Below, piece after piece: positions 22,234-31,569 of a stretch of DNA of 64,000 nt. A program made the position numbers and the translations under genes. A model generated the notes under the pieces. The model saw only the letters and a list, made by a program, of their open reading frames with translations. It had not been told where the DNA came from and did no database searches. Source of the DNA: Trichomonas tenax (Eukaryota > Parabasalia > Trichomonadida > Trichomonadidae); NCBI GenBank assembly GCA_023091735.1, contig JALKBU010000073.1, forward strand, positions 1-64,000, given 5' to 3'. Position 1 is the stretch's first letter. Each line of letters starts with the position of its first letter.

Positions 22234-22640
22234 GAAATGATTCTGAAGGATATCTCATTTTGAAATCTGAAATGATATTCTGCATTATATAATTTCGTAA
22301 CAGATATGCTAAAGCATCTCCATAAGATGACACTTTTTGTAAGTAAAAGTGACGAATTGAGAAGTTCCTTACATCGTTGATTTAGATATATTGATTCAGC
22401 ACATTCACATCATTGAACTTGATTACCTTATGACAATGGCATAAGTAAATTCAGACTATTTCACTATTGGACACTAAAATCATTGCATAATTAGCTCCAA
22501 ATTTAATTTTGAGACAAACCTTTAAGAAATAAATAATATAAACTTGTGTAAGTTATATGCTGTTGGCTGAAGCACAATAAAAATTAGATATTTTGAAAAT
22601 TTCAAAATGTCATCATCTTTAAATTTTGCATATATATGTA

Positions 22641-22658
22641 AGTAGTTCTTTTATTTGT
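22641..22658 (+). repeat. Left 18-bp direct repeat flanking a TIR element
   Basis: AGTAGTTCTTTTATTTGT, repeated at 23006-23023 with 17 of 18 matches, immediately outside the inverted repeats of the element at 22659-23005. Confidence 0.8.
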
Positions 22659-23005
22659 GTTGGGTATAATAAAGAGTCATGAAAAGTGATATATTTACAT
22701 GGCAAATATATTTCATTTTGACATGTAAAATTGGTTAGCTAATTAGGATCTGTATTTATAAAGTTCAATTAAACTTGTTATAGCATCTGCAAATCTTATT
22801 AGAGAATCTATCAAGCTTGCTAGAGCGTCTAATAAGCTTGTTAGAGAGTCTATTAAGCTTTTTATAGCTCATTTCAAGCTTGTTAGAGCATCTATCAAGC
22901 TTAATAGAAGGCCCTTTGTTAAAATGGCAGACTTTACATGTCAAAACATATTTATAACTGCCGTGTAAACACGTCGCTTTTTTGTGGGTCTTTATTATAC
23001 CCTAC
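22659..23005. mobile_element. 347-bp TIR (MITE-like) element with internal 21-bp tandem repeats
   Basis: The ends are imperfect inverted repeats of about 75 bp. The left begins GTTGGGTATAATAAAG and reaches TTTTGACATGTAAA near 22731. The right mirrors this from TTTACATGTCAAAA (about 22933) to CTTTATTATACCCTAC (23005). The middle is a tandem array with exact 21-bp period: AAGCTT or a variant at 22771, 22792, 22813, 22834, 22855, 22876 and 22897. There is no coding capacity. The two 18-bp direct repeats just outside look like a target-site duplication, long for a DNA transposon. No transposase relative is visible in the window. Confidence 0.75.
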
Positions 23006-23023
23006 AGCAGTTCTTTTATTTGT
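23006..23023 (+). repeat. Right 18-bp direct repeat flanking the TIR element
   Basis: AGCAGTTCTTTTATTTGT, differing from the left copy at one position. It abuts the outer end of the right inverted repeat. Confidence 0.8.
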
Positions 23024-23443
23024 TTAAAGTTTACTATAGAATTCTATAGAATTTACTAATCTATTATTAAACTTTGAAATTTAGAAATGAAATTGTTGAT
23101 TATAGAATTGAGGATAAGTTGCATATTGTGCACTTGATAATTACCATTGAGCATATTCCTCTATTAGAATTAAATTGAATAACATTTTAATAAAATCTAT
23201 GTGTATGTACATTATAAATTGTTAAACTGTCAATATGGTTCTCTGTCTTTGAAAGATCAAGCTTCGTAAATCAAGTATATTTTATGAATATAACAATATA
23301 ATGTATTTTTCATCGAAACTCTGGAATATTATAGTCTAAGTGATAGAATATATAATCTCCATATAGACTTTTGCTGGAATCGAGTTTTGAGAATGGATGG
23401 TTGAAAACGTGACAGTACCGCCAAAAAACATAACAGCAAAAAA

Positions 23444-24232
23444 ATGATGGATTACGAATTTCTCGCGCAACTCAACATCGAGTGCCAAAGGCCGCGCGAG
23501 GCATTGGAGAACATGTTTATGCTTATTTCAAACTCATCAAAACTCACAACATCGCAGAAAAATCTTTTAAATTCAGCCGTAAAATATTCTATTGACTCAA
23601 CGAGAACTTCTGTAAAGAAATTAAACAATGTTATAGCTACAGAGCGATCAGCTGGACACGCTGACAACGTCGAAGAACTCTCAAAAATCAAGAGAAACGG
23701 CGTAAATGAAATAACTGAAATTTGCAATCGATGTCTTGATGTTTTGGAGAACAAATTGATACCAGGCAATGCTGATGACCCTGAATCTCTCGTTTATTTC
23801 CAGAAAGTCAGAGGCGATGTTTATCGTTATATTCTGGAAACTTCTCCAGATTCTGAAAACGCACTCAAAAACGCAAGTGATTCATATTTATACGCATATA
23901 CAAAGAGCCAGGAGTATCTTACTCCATGTGTTCCCATTAGATTAGGCGCATTTTTGAATTACGCGGTTTTCAAATACGATCACTTACGCTGTATTGAAGA
24001 AGCGACAGAAATCCTTCAGCAGGCGCTGACGCATTACACTGAAGGCCTCGATAAACTCAGCCAAGATACAAAAGAAGAAGTTTTGAATATTGTAAGAGTT
24101 ATTCAGGATAACATCAGGAAGTGGACTGTTGCGGAGTCAACTGATGACTCTGAACATGAAGAGGAAGAAGAGGAGGAAGAAGATCAACCGGATTCTCCGA
24201 ATAACTATGATTCTGAAGAAGAGGAAGATTAA
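23444..24232 (+). CDS. 14-3-3 protein with acidic C-terminal tail
   Basis: 262 residues from ATG 23444 (a second ATG follows at once). It is a phosphoserine/phosphothreonine-peptide binding adaptor that normally dimerises. The binding-pocket residues are present: Lys47 and Arg54 in VKYSIDSTR, and Arg128-Tyr129 in RGDVYRYILE. PIRLGAFLNYAVFKYD at 164-179 matches the conserved PIRLGLALNFSVF stretch. The N-terminal dimer region is diverged (FLAQLNIECQRPREALENM). Residues 232-262 are an uninterrupted acidic tail with EEEEEEEE, longer than in typical members. Length is close to the usual 245 plus this tail. Cytosolic. Confidence 0.92.
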   Translation: MMDYEFLAQLNIECQRPREALENMFMLISNSSKLTTSQKNLLNSAVKYSIDSTRTSVKKLNNVIATERSAGHADNVEELSKIKRNGVNEITEICNRCLDVLENKLIPGNADDPESLVYFQKVRGDVYRYILETSPDSENALKNASDSYLYAYTKSQEYLTPCVPIRLGAFLNYAVFKYDHLRCIEEATEILQQALTHYTEGLDKLSQDTKEEVLNIVRVIQDNIRKWTVAESTDDSEHEEEEEEEEDQPDSPNNYDSEEEED

Positions 24233-24596
24233 TTTGATAATCATGTTTCTTATAAGTATTATATAGCCTTAAAATTATGTATTTATTATCTATCTTTTTA
24301 TCTCAAAATATTCTTTCATTTATCACAAAACCAAAAGGAATTCTAACTTTGCAATATTCTATGGTCTCAAAACTGATTGTTTTTTAGTATTTGTTCGCTT
24401 AAACCTTTTTAAAGAATGAAATATTTTCAAATTTTTAAGTTGATGTGATATCATTCATAAATTATAATAAATTTGCCTAAAATGTTATGTATTTAAAAGA
24501 TTTGAAATATGTTTTTGGATGACACTGAAAAATAATTAAATTTGAAAATATTTTGATGAAAAATCCATAGTAAATTTATATTTAGTAATATGACAT
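24233..24596. other. Intergenic between convergent genes
   Basis: AT-rich shared 3' region. No further feature seen. Confidence 0.5.
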
Positions 24597-25766
24597 TTAA
24601 ACACCAAATGATCCGGATATCTTATTGCAAGAAATGACAAAATCAGCAACACCAAGAATGAATAATGGTAAAATACGAGCAATTTCTTGGGCTGTTCCTG
24701 ACATAAGATAAGAAATTCCGTAGACAAAGCAGCATAAAACTATTGCAATTGGATATGAAATTAAAGCGATTGCATATGTTGGTAATAATTCAAGAGATCT
24801 GTTCAATGCGTTTTGGAACTGCTTTCCGGCTTCAAATCTTCTGGAGATATCAAATTCACTCAAATATTTGTATGGATCGTTGAGAATGATTCTTAATGCG
24901 GCTTTTGTCTTAACAAGCAAGAAAACAGCGATAACAAGCTGCAAAGCTAAATATACGATATCAGCAATCAAATCCATATGTGGATATTCAACTAAATACC
25001 AACGGCAAATGATGAAAATTAATGTTAAAAATGGAGTCAAGCGATGGAAGAAATTAAAGCACTGTCTCGTGAGCCATTGGTAGTATTCGTACTGTTTCGA
25101 ACAGATATCCCAGTTAACAATTTTCCTTTTTGGAGCTGTGAATGCTAAATAAAGCTGGTGATACTTTATGCAAGGATAGTAGAATGAATATGCAATAAAA
25201 GCGGCAAAAAACGACGTAAGAATGTTCATTAGCCAGTTTGGAAGATCAATATAAGCTAAAATTATTGGTCGGATGTCAAACGGGCCCAAATCGAAGTATG
25301 TTAATGCGATATCGAAGATGATGCCGAAAATAAGTGCAAAAATAAGTCCAACTTTTCTGTTTAAACTGCTGTTCGACGCTGTTGAAGAACCGAAGTAAAG
25401 AACGACGACAATAGAAATAACGCTGAGATATATTGCGTTGTTGATGTTTTTGAGTCTGAATATGCATGGAACTGAAACAGAAACGATTGTAGAGATGAAA
25501 ATCGAAATCAAAACGTTGACAGAGCCGAAGAATGGAAGCTGAGGGACATTTTCCTTGCGAATTAATGAGACACTGATTTTCATTTTTGGTGGGTTCTCTG
25601 GTGGATTCGTTTGCTTTGCTGGAATCGAATATTCTTTCACTGTTTCGTCAGTGAACAGCGGAAAAAGAATTCCCTCGAAGAGAAAATCGGAAACTGGAAC
25701 TTTGCTGCGTAAAATTACTAAAACACAGATAACGAATATGAAGAAACAATCAAAACAAAAATCCAT
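24597..25766 (-). CDS. Polytopic membrane protein, possibly TMEM161-like
   Basis: 389 residues. The start is ATG 25766 (MDFCFDCFFIF), because the upstream codons lack ATG and a TCACTTTT initiator lies 5-12 bases upstream. There are eight or nine hydrophobic spans: residues 5-22, 82-105, 110-128, 140-160, about 180-205, 250-270, 280-300 and two after 345. Long loops carry Lys/Arg (NDPYKYLSEFDISRRFEAGK). The order of spans and segments such as a tandem LTPFLTLIF helix resemble the TMEM161 family, but the match is from memory and weak. No signal peptide beyond the first span. Confidence 0.7.
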   Translation of the reverse strand: MDFCFDCFFIFVICVLVILRSKVPVSDFLFEGILFPLFTDETVKEYSIPAKQTNPPENPPKMKISVSLIRKENVPQLPFFGSVNVLISIFISTIVSVSVPCIFRLKNINNAIYLSVISIVVVLYFGSSTASNSSLNRKVGLIFALIFGIIFDIALTYFDLGPFDIRPIILAYIDLPNWLMNILTSFFAAFIAYSFYYPCIKYHQLYLAFTAPKRKIVNWDICSKQYEYYQWLTRQCFNFFHRLTPFLTLIFIICRWYLVEYPHMDLIADIVYLALQLVIAVFLLVKTKAALRIILNDPYKYLSEFDISRRFEAGKQFQNALNRSLELLPTYAIALISYPIAIVLCCFVYGISYLMSGTAQEIARILPLFILGVADFVISCNKISGSFGV

Positions 25767-25770
25767 TGTG

Positions 25771-25778
25771 AAAAGTGA
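25771..25778 (-). promoter_or_regulatory. Initiator-like TCACTTTT
   Basis: On the minus strand TCACTTTT lies just before ATG 25766, giving a leader of about 10 bases. It matches the trichomonad initiator consensus TCA(+1)Y(T/A). It also selects this ATG over longer non-ATG readings. Confidence 0.6.
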
Positions 25779-26029
25779 CAATCCAAAAATAATCGTAAAA
25801 AGTGGGTATACGATAATTGTAAACAAAGTTTATGTGTCAAAAAAAATCACACTTATCATGATTCATTCTGATGTTTACTATCAAATAACTAAGTGGATGT
25901 TATCATAGCATTTATATATGTATCTAAAATATCAAAATAATTCATAAAGCTCTGCTTTAAAATATCGGTGTAAAACTTGTGATTTTGTGAACTGAACTCA
26001 AAAATGTCCTTTTTATGATTGATTTGATA

Positions 26030-27050
26030 TCGATGTTTCACAAAAATCGACACAATTAGAATTTGGCAGTAATAGTTATATTCGATTAGTCAATAAAAAC
26101 TATAATGGTTCAATTACTATTGATTATTCCTATCATGGAACAATTGTAAAAAAAAATTTGTGCCGAAGGATTTAAACAATCGGATATAACTTTCATTGAT
26201 ATGTCTGCAACATCAATAACAGTTATAAACATTAAAGCTTTTGAGTTTACTTATAGGTTAAAAACTGTAACATTTCCCGAATCTTTAACAAAAATTCTTT
26301 ATTATGGATTTCATGGGAGCTATGTAGAAAATTTCTCATTTGAAGCGAACTTATATGAATTAGGAGATGCTGCTCTTGAAGGTTGGAACATCCAAAATTT
26401 CTATGTTAATGAAAATAATCACATTTGTTTTGTTGATGATAAATGTTTATATTCAACGAATAAATGGGTGATAAGAGCATCAAAACAGACAGCAAGAATA
26501 AGAGATGATATAATTGGAATTGCTAGAGCTTGCTTTAATTGTGTCCAGTTCAAATTGCTAAATTTTAGTGCAACATTGACAAACCTAAGTAATTTTGCTT
26601 TCTTTGCAGCAGGAGAATTAGAGACTCTTGATTTATCAAGAACAAAAGTTCTGACAATTACAAATGGGTGTTTTGGATATTCTCCCAAGTGTTCTTCAAA
26701 AGTTCGAAACAACTATTTCTGATCTCAAATTGACAAGTCTGTATTTTCCCGCTAGTGTTTCTTCGATTTATAACAATTTGCTGAATGAAACTTCAACTTT
26801 GAGAAACTTAATTTACTTTGGAACTTTTAATTTTTCAATATATCCTTTGAACAATAACAATATTAGAGTATATGTCACGCATTCATATCCATATGAAAAA
26901 TTTGGAAATTTACGCTATTTAGTCTACGATAGTTATGATACATTTATTTCTTTCATGAATCCTCATTGCAAAACTATTGTTATTCGGAATGGAAACCTTT
27001 TTCTTAGATCTTTACACTTATTTGTCTTTTTATTGATATCAGAATCATAA
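26030..27050 (+). pseudogene. BspA-like LRR surface protein with two frameshifts
   Basis: Positions 26030-26170 read a beta-rich leader. The frame changes at the A run 26150-26158 and resumes as CAEGFKQSDITFIDMS. The main frame to 26722 has BspA-type repeats (LKTVTFPESLTKILYYGF, LYELGDAALEGWNIQNFYV and IIGIARACFNCVQFKLLNFS). Near 26680 the frame changes again and goes on to 27050 with further LxSIxF strands (LKLTSLYFPASVSSIYNNLL). There is no obvious start codon. These proteins are secreted or surface adhesion-type LRRs; this copy is broken, unless the homopolymer shift is an assembly error. Confidence 0.65.
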
Positions 27051-27276
27051 AAATCATTACAAAGTATCTATTCTGAATAAGCTGATTTAGATTTCAGTAA
27101 ACAATTATGAGGTATTCCATCTTTGATGAAATGATGAAAAACTTTATTGGGAAAAGCTTACAAGTTGAATTAGAAATTAATGTTATCATTGTTAATTTTT
27201 GTGCGCAATATGAAAGGGTGTATGTTCATTTATGTTGTGTAAAATATATTGTAAAGTAAAAGTGGCAAAAAGGTAA

Positions 27277-27693
27277 ATGAATCAATATCAACGCGATTTT
27301 TGCTTAAAGTTGACAAGAGAACTCAAGAAAAAGCACGTTTTCAAGGATTTTGTGAATCCTGTCACAGATGATATAGCGCCAGGCTACAGCCAAGTTATTT
27401 CACATCCTTCGTGCTTAGCTGAAGTAGAATCGCTTCTAAAGAGCAACAAAATATCGAGCGTCGATGAATACAAGAAAAGAATGGACAGAATTTGGAAAAA
27501 CGCAATCAGATACAACGAAGGAAATCATTTTTTCTGCTCTTTGGCAAGTTTAGGCAAAGAAATATTCGAAAGGAAAATAAAGAAACTTAGAAACTCAGAA
27601 GCTGAGAATTGGACACGAAAAGTCCAAAAATGCGTAAAAGCAATTCAAACAGTGACAAAACTTATGGAAGAAGAGTCTCAAAAACTCCAGTAA
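27277..27693 (+). CDS. Small single-bromodomain protein
   Basis: 138 residues from ATG 27277. Bromodomains bind acetyl-lysine on histones. The diagnostic run is complete: FKDFVNPVTDDIAPGYSQVI (about residues 24-43), then HPSCLAEVESLL, then SVDEYKKRMDRIWKNAIRYN (about 65-84) with the key Asn of the acetyl-lysine pocket at the end. The ZA-loop PVxxxxAPxY pattern is kept. The rest is a basic helical tail (KLRNSEAENWTRKVQKCVKA). There is no second domain, so it is almost a free-standing reader module, probably nuclear and working with partners. Confidence 0.9.
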   Translation: MNQYQRDFCLKLTRELKKKHVFKDFVNPVTDDIAPGYSQVISHPSCLAEVESLLKSNKISSVDEYKKRMDRIWKNAIRYNEGNHFFCSLASLGKEIFERKIKKLRNSEAENWTRKVQKCVKAIQTVTKLMEEESQKLQ

Positions 27694-27925
27694 TCCATAC
27701 TTATTCATAATAATACGACATAATTGGTTGATATTTTTATGAATATTATTTATTGCTATATATGAATCAAATATGATAGAAAATCATAATACATAAAGCT
27801 TGTTATTATTAATTTTAAACTAATTCCAAAATAAATTTTATTTGAAAATAGTTTGAAAATAAAGCAATATATATACAATGATAGATATACTTATAGGTTT
27901 CCTATAAAGAAATATAGATTTTAAG

Positions 27926-27932
27926 TCATTTT
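27926..27932 (+). promoter_or_regulatory. Initiator-like TCATTTT abutting the start codon
   Basis: TCATTTT ends immediately before ATG 27933, which would leave a 5-base leader. It fits the trichomonad initiator consensus. Confidence 0.45.
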
Positions 27933-29156
27933 ATGAACTTGAGTCTCAATGCTCTTCGATTGAGCAATTTGATGACTTCAAGTTTGATATCAGTAAATGC
28001 AAAGACAAAAGAAAATTCGATAATTATTACGAATTTGCACGTTTTTAGATCATTTTATTCCTTAATTTCATCTAATCAAGAATTTAATTCGCGGATTTTT
28101 AAGTCAACATTCAAAAAATACCTTGATTCTGTTATAAAAACTGATAGCTTATACATGCAAAGACAGGTATTTAGAAATGGATTAAATAATATTTATGATA
28201 TTTCTATTCAATGCCAGGATTGCAAATTTATCGATTGCTTAAGTCGCACAAAAGGCAGTGCAATATGTACATCCACACCATTAAAGCTTTTAAATTGCTA
28301 TTTCAAGAATTGCGTTTCCGAATTCGGCGGTGCTTTGTATTGCCAGGAATTGGATACTATATACACTTCCTTTGACAGATGTTCAGCAAAAAATTCCGGA
28401 TCAGCATTATACATTCCTACAGCAAACACAGTAAATATTTTATATAATGGAATTCACAAATGTTCTGGAAATTCAGCTGGAAATATGTATATCTGTTGCA
28501 ACAAAATTACAGTGAACTCTATAAACACAACACAATGCTGTGTTTTGTCATCAACAGGAAATTATTATTTATCTAAGTGTTCTGGATATATCTATTACAT
28601 GATATACAATTCCGTAACATCTCTGGGTAATATAGCTGGATTTTACTTTAAAGAAACGAAAGAAATGAAAATCTCGCATCATTACAGTGTTAGACTGTTT
28701 GTAACTGGTAACGATGATAACTGTGGCATTGGTTTTCACGGAGATGGCCTCGAAAGCAACACAACAATTGAATTTTCTTCATTCAATGGATTCCACGCAA
28801 ATCGTGGATATCTCATTGCGTCATTCAATTCCAAAGGAGGCTATGTTATACTGAAAGATAATTGTTTCAAAAATTCCAATATTAGTATCCATTCAAGTGT
28901 TATTCAAGCTGATAGCAATATTTATGAATCACAATGTGAGCAGTTTATTGTGATCATGTTTTATAGAAAAGTTGGATATATGAATTGGGAAAAGAAACCG
29001 AAATCATGGTATTATAAATTATCTCATGAATTGTTCACGAAAGATATACATCCTCTTCAATTAGTTGTCTTCATTATAGGATTTATGTTGACATTTGTAA
29101 TGATGTTTATATTCAACATGCTCAAACAATTTGATAAGAAAACAAAAAAGAAATAA
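27933..29156 (+). CDS. Beta-helix (Pmp-like) surface protein with C-terminal membrane anchor
   Basis: 407 residues. Residues 80-340 contain irregular parallel beta-helix repeats rich in Cys, Asn and Ser (CQDCKFIDCLSRTKGSAICT, NCYFKNCVSEFGGALYC, KCSGNSAGNMYICCN). One span at about 372-394 (LVVFIIGFMLTFVMMFIF) precedes a Lys-rich cytosolic tail (KQFDKKTKKK). Such proteins sit on the trichomonad surface as large polymorphic families. The start has no signal peptide, so the true N terminus may be lost or the anchor may insert from its C-terminal span. It is the most intact of the beta-helix copies without a TTP stalk. Confidence 0.75.
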   Translation: MNLSLNALRLSNLMTSSLISVNAKTKENSIIITNLHVFRSFYSLISSNQEFNSRIFKSTFKKYLDSVIKTDSLYMQRQVFRNGLNNIYDISIQCQDCKFIDCLSRTKGSAICTSTPLKLLNCYFKNCVSEFGGALYCQELDTIYTSFDRCSAKNSGSALYIPTANTVNILYNGIHKCSGNSAGNMYICCNKITVNSINTTQCCVLSSTGNYYLSKCSGYIYYMIYNSVTSLGNIAGFYFKETKEMKISHHYSVRLFVTGNDDNCGIGFHGDGLESNTTIEFSSFNGFHANRGYLIASFNSKGGYVILKDNCFKNSNISIHSSVIQADSNIYESQCEQFIVIMFYRKVGYMNWEKKPKSWYYKLSHELFTKDIHPLQLVVFIIGFMLTFVMMFIFNMLKQFDKKTKKK

Positions 29157-29537
29157 TTTGTTTTGATTCATGATCACAGCTGATCGATTATATTCTACTA
29201 ATGGCATTGGATATTGTAGCGACATATCTCCTTATTTATCAACAAAATTCGAAGATATTTTGATTTCAAAATTGTTTTCAATAATTAGCTTTCATCCATA
29301 GATTTATATTCATATTTTTACATTTGAGGTATGAAAATTAGAATACTGATGCTTATAAGCAGAGATTCAAAAAATACAATTTTTTGTTATGAATTGGAGA
29401 CATTCAATTATTATATATAATACTTAAGTGTTGTTGAATGCTTTTATATTATTGTTATGTATTTTGTTAAAAAATATATTAATTAACAAATATGAAATTA
29501 TATGTTTATTAGGACATCATTACAATGCATCACATGT
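29157..29537. other. Intergenic between convergent genes
   Basis: AT-rich 3' flanks. Nothing further seen. Confidence 0.5.
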
Positions 29538-30776
29538 TTAAATTGTTTGAATATTAGCAAATGACATGTGGCATCCTAAATAAGCGACAAACTGTAAAAG
29601 GGCACAAATAATTCCTGGAACGCAAAGAATGGCGAGGGCGCCAGTGTTGTGCATCTTAACAATCTTCAAATCGTCATCATTCTTGCCATCAGAAAATTCT
29701 GTTTCGATCTTGATGACACCGACGACATCTTCAGAAGCTTCTTCGGAGTTGTGGTATAATTCTGAAAGGTAAAGGCAGTAAAGACCAGAAATTGTAGCGT
29801 TCATGCAAATATTGAAAGCAACAGAGAGGCCATAGTATTCTGTGAAGTAAGCCTTCAAGAATAAGCAGAGAAGTGGAGAAAGATTGAGACCGATCAATGA
29901 GTGCAAATCTAATAACAAAGACCAGTTGCATTGGCCATCATTATAGCCCAAAAGACCGATGACTTCAGCAATAGCGACGAGAACGAGAATTTCCAAAGCG
30001 GAAGTTGTGATTTGTGTTGTTTCTCCGTATCCGAAAATTCCATAAATAGCATAAAGAACAGCAATTCCGGCTCCAATGAATGGTGTGTATTGAGTAACTG
30101 GATTCTGTGAGATGAGGTGGTATTTCAAGTGGTTAAACGTAATGAAAATAACAATTCCAATCATAATTCTGAAAGCCATGAGCTGAAACTGGTATGTGAA
30201 TGGAGAGAACGAAACGAAGAAAAGAACTAAGCAGAGAGCAACAATTGGTGTTTTGAAAGCGTAAACAGCTAAAGCGAGAGCAACAAATGGAATCAATGTT
30301 GTTGTCAAAGGCGGCTGTACTTTGAGTGTTGACTTGACTGTGATAGAAGTGATTGAGCTGACCGGGAATTTAACGAGAATTTCGAGATCTGTACGATTTA
30401 ATTGAGGATATACACCGTCATAGAAAACGTGGTTCTTGATAGCGAGATCAGTGATGTTGAAGCTGTGGCTGTATGTTTCGGATGTTTTGGCTCCATTTGT
30501 CGTAGAGGCAACTTGGAAGCGAACATTTACGTTCGAAACTGTGTAAGATTGGTTAAATTCGAATGACGCTGCAAGCGCAAGGCCAACTGGTAATTTAGAT
30601 AGCTGTGAGAGATTGTAGATATGAATGATTGAAGTATTTTCGGGTTTGATAATATAAGAAGTTTCCTCGGTGTGATAATAAACACTCAAAAGGATGGACT
30701 CGAACAAAAGGAAAATGGAGATGACGGACATTGTTATGAAAACATAACGTGGGTGATTGCTCGCGAGTCTGATCAT
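29538..30776 (-). CDS. Eight-span membrane protein with luminal domain (Wntless/GOST-like plan)
   Basis: 412 residues, true ATG at 30776. One span at about 12-33 is followed by a roughly 120-residue beta-rich extracytosolic region (35-155) with several N-glycosylation sequons (NTS, NLS, NQS, NIT, NRT). Seven further spans lie between 158 and 410. A cytosolic loop with SEEASEDVVGVIKIETEFSD lies before the last span. This one-plus-seven plan is that of Wntless and the GOLD-domain seven-helix (GOST) sorting receptors of the Golgi. I infer the plan from topology, not from recognised motifs, so the family is tentative. Confidence 0.75.
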   Translation of the reverse strand: MIRLASNHPRYVFITMSVISIFLLFESILLSVYYHTEETSYIIKPENTSIIHIYNLSQLSKLPVGLALAASFEFNQSYTVSNVNVRFQVASTTNGAKTSETYSHSFNITDLAIKNHVFYDGVYPQLNRTDLEILVKFPVSSITSITVKSTLKVQPPLTTTLIPFVALALAVYAFKTPIVALCLVLFFVSFSPFTYQFQLMAFRIMIGIVIFITFNHLKYHLISQNPVTQYTPFIGAGIAVLYAIYGIFGYGETTQITTSALEILVLVAIAEVIGLLGYNDGQCNWSLLLDLHSLIGLNLSPLLCLFLKAYFTEYYGLSVAFNICMNATISGLYCLYLSELYHNSEEASEDVVGVIKIETEFSDGKNDDDLKIVKMHNTGALAILCVPGIICALLQFVAYLGCHMSFANIQTI

Positions 30777-30843
30777 TTTTTTATCGTCAAGTTTTCACTT
30801 TTTTGATTTTTTTTCTATTTTGAAATTGTGTTTTTTGGATATG

Positions 30844-31059
30844 CTATGGTATGTCAATTGGAAAATGAACTGGAGGAAGATGGGCGAGCTTATTCAGTGC
30901 TAATGTGAATCCTAAGTTCGCTGCGTTGTGAGATTGAACTAATCTTTTGTTGTTGAGCCACATTCTGAGCCTGAAGTGGTACTCTTCGCCCGTGAATACG
31001 TTTCCTGTCTCCCTCATCCAACTTAGGAACGATTTTTCTTCGTGTTGTTGAATCAACAT
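30844..31059 (-). CDS. Solitary cathepsin-type inhibitor prodomain (I29-like), no protease
   Basis: 71 residues from ATG 31059. It reads HEEKSFLSWMRETGNVFTGE and then RLRMWLNNKRLVQSHN and LGFTLALNKLAHL, which is the trichomonad papain-family propeptide with its ERFNIN-type helix and the GNFD-equivalent end. In full-length proteases the mature domain with the catalytic Cys follows; here the frame stops 10 residues later (30844-30846) and no downstream Cys/His/Asn segments are visible. Either a truncated CLCP gene or a free propeptide-type inhibitor of cysteine proteases. It is divergent in spacing from the membrane protein gene just downstream on the same strand. Confidence 0.7.
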   Translation of the reverse strand: MLIQQHEEKSFLSWMRETGNVFTGEEYHFRLRMWLNNKRLVQSHNAANLGFTLALNKLAHLPPVHFPIDIP

Positions 31060-31317
31060 TGATAAAAAATGAAGTGAATTTTATTCAAACATTTCAATGA
31101 ATATAGGATCTCCATGACCTACAATATACAAAAATCGAACAAAAGTGAGATTAGTTGATTTTATGTCACTTTTGGAATTTTGATTTTGATTGGCAAAGTC
31201 ATTATATATTGGATATCTGATAATTTGGAATTTATGCATCAAATATGTTTTTATTGGGGGTGTTTATATATGAATATGAATCAATAATATTAGGTCAAAC
31301 AATCATAATGAAAAATT

Positions 31318-31569
31318 TCGGGTCTCAGCAGAATTTTGATTGATTCAGATTTAAAAGACACCGGTGGAACTAAATATACCTCAAAATCGAGGTACGCCGG
31401 ATTTTTTCCTATCGTCGCGAAAAATCAGGATTTTATTACGATAGAGAACATTAAACACTCTTTTTTGGAAAATAATGATTATCTGATCCTTGCAATGTGC
31501 GCAAATATCAGAAAGCCCCGAGCCCAAAAGCTGATATTCTTTACAAAGGTCTTTCACATATATATATAG
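31318..31569 (+). pseudogene. Short coding-like fragment, possibly PP2C-type
   Basis: An open frame to TAG 31567-31569. The segment FLENNDYLILAM resembles the DDFLILACDG strand of PP2C phosphatases, preceded at a fitting distance by FITIENI. The metal-binding Asp-Gly is absent and the remainder does not match, so this is at most a remnant. Confidence 0.2.

Noticed and set aside
22771..22902. CRISPR-like array
   Set aside because: The 21-bp units are contiguous with no spacers and lie inside a TIR element in a eukaryotic genome.
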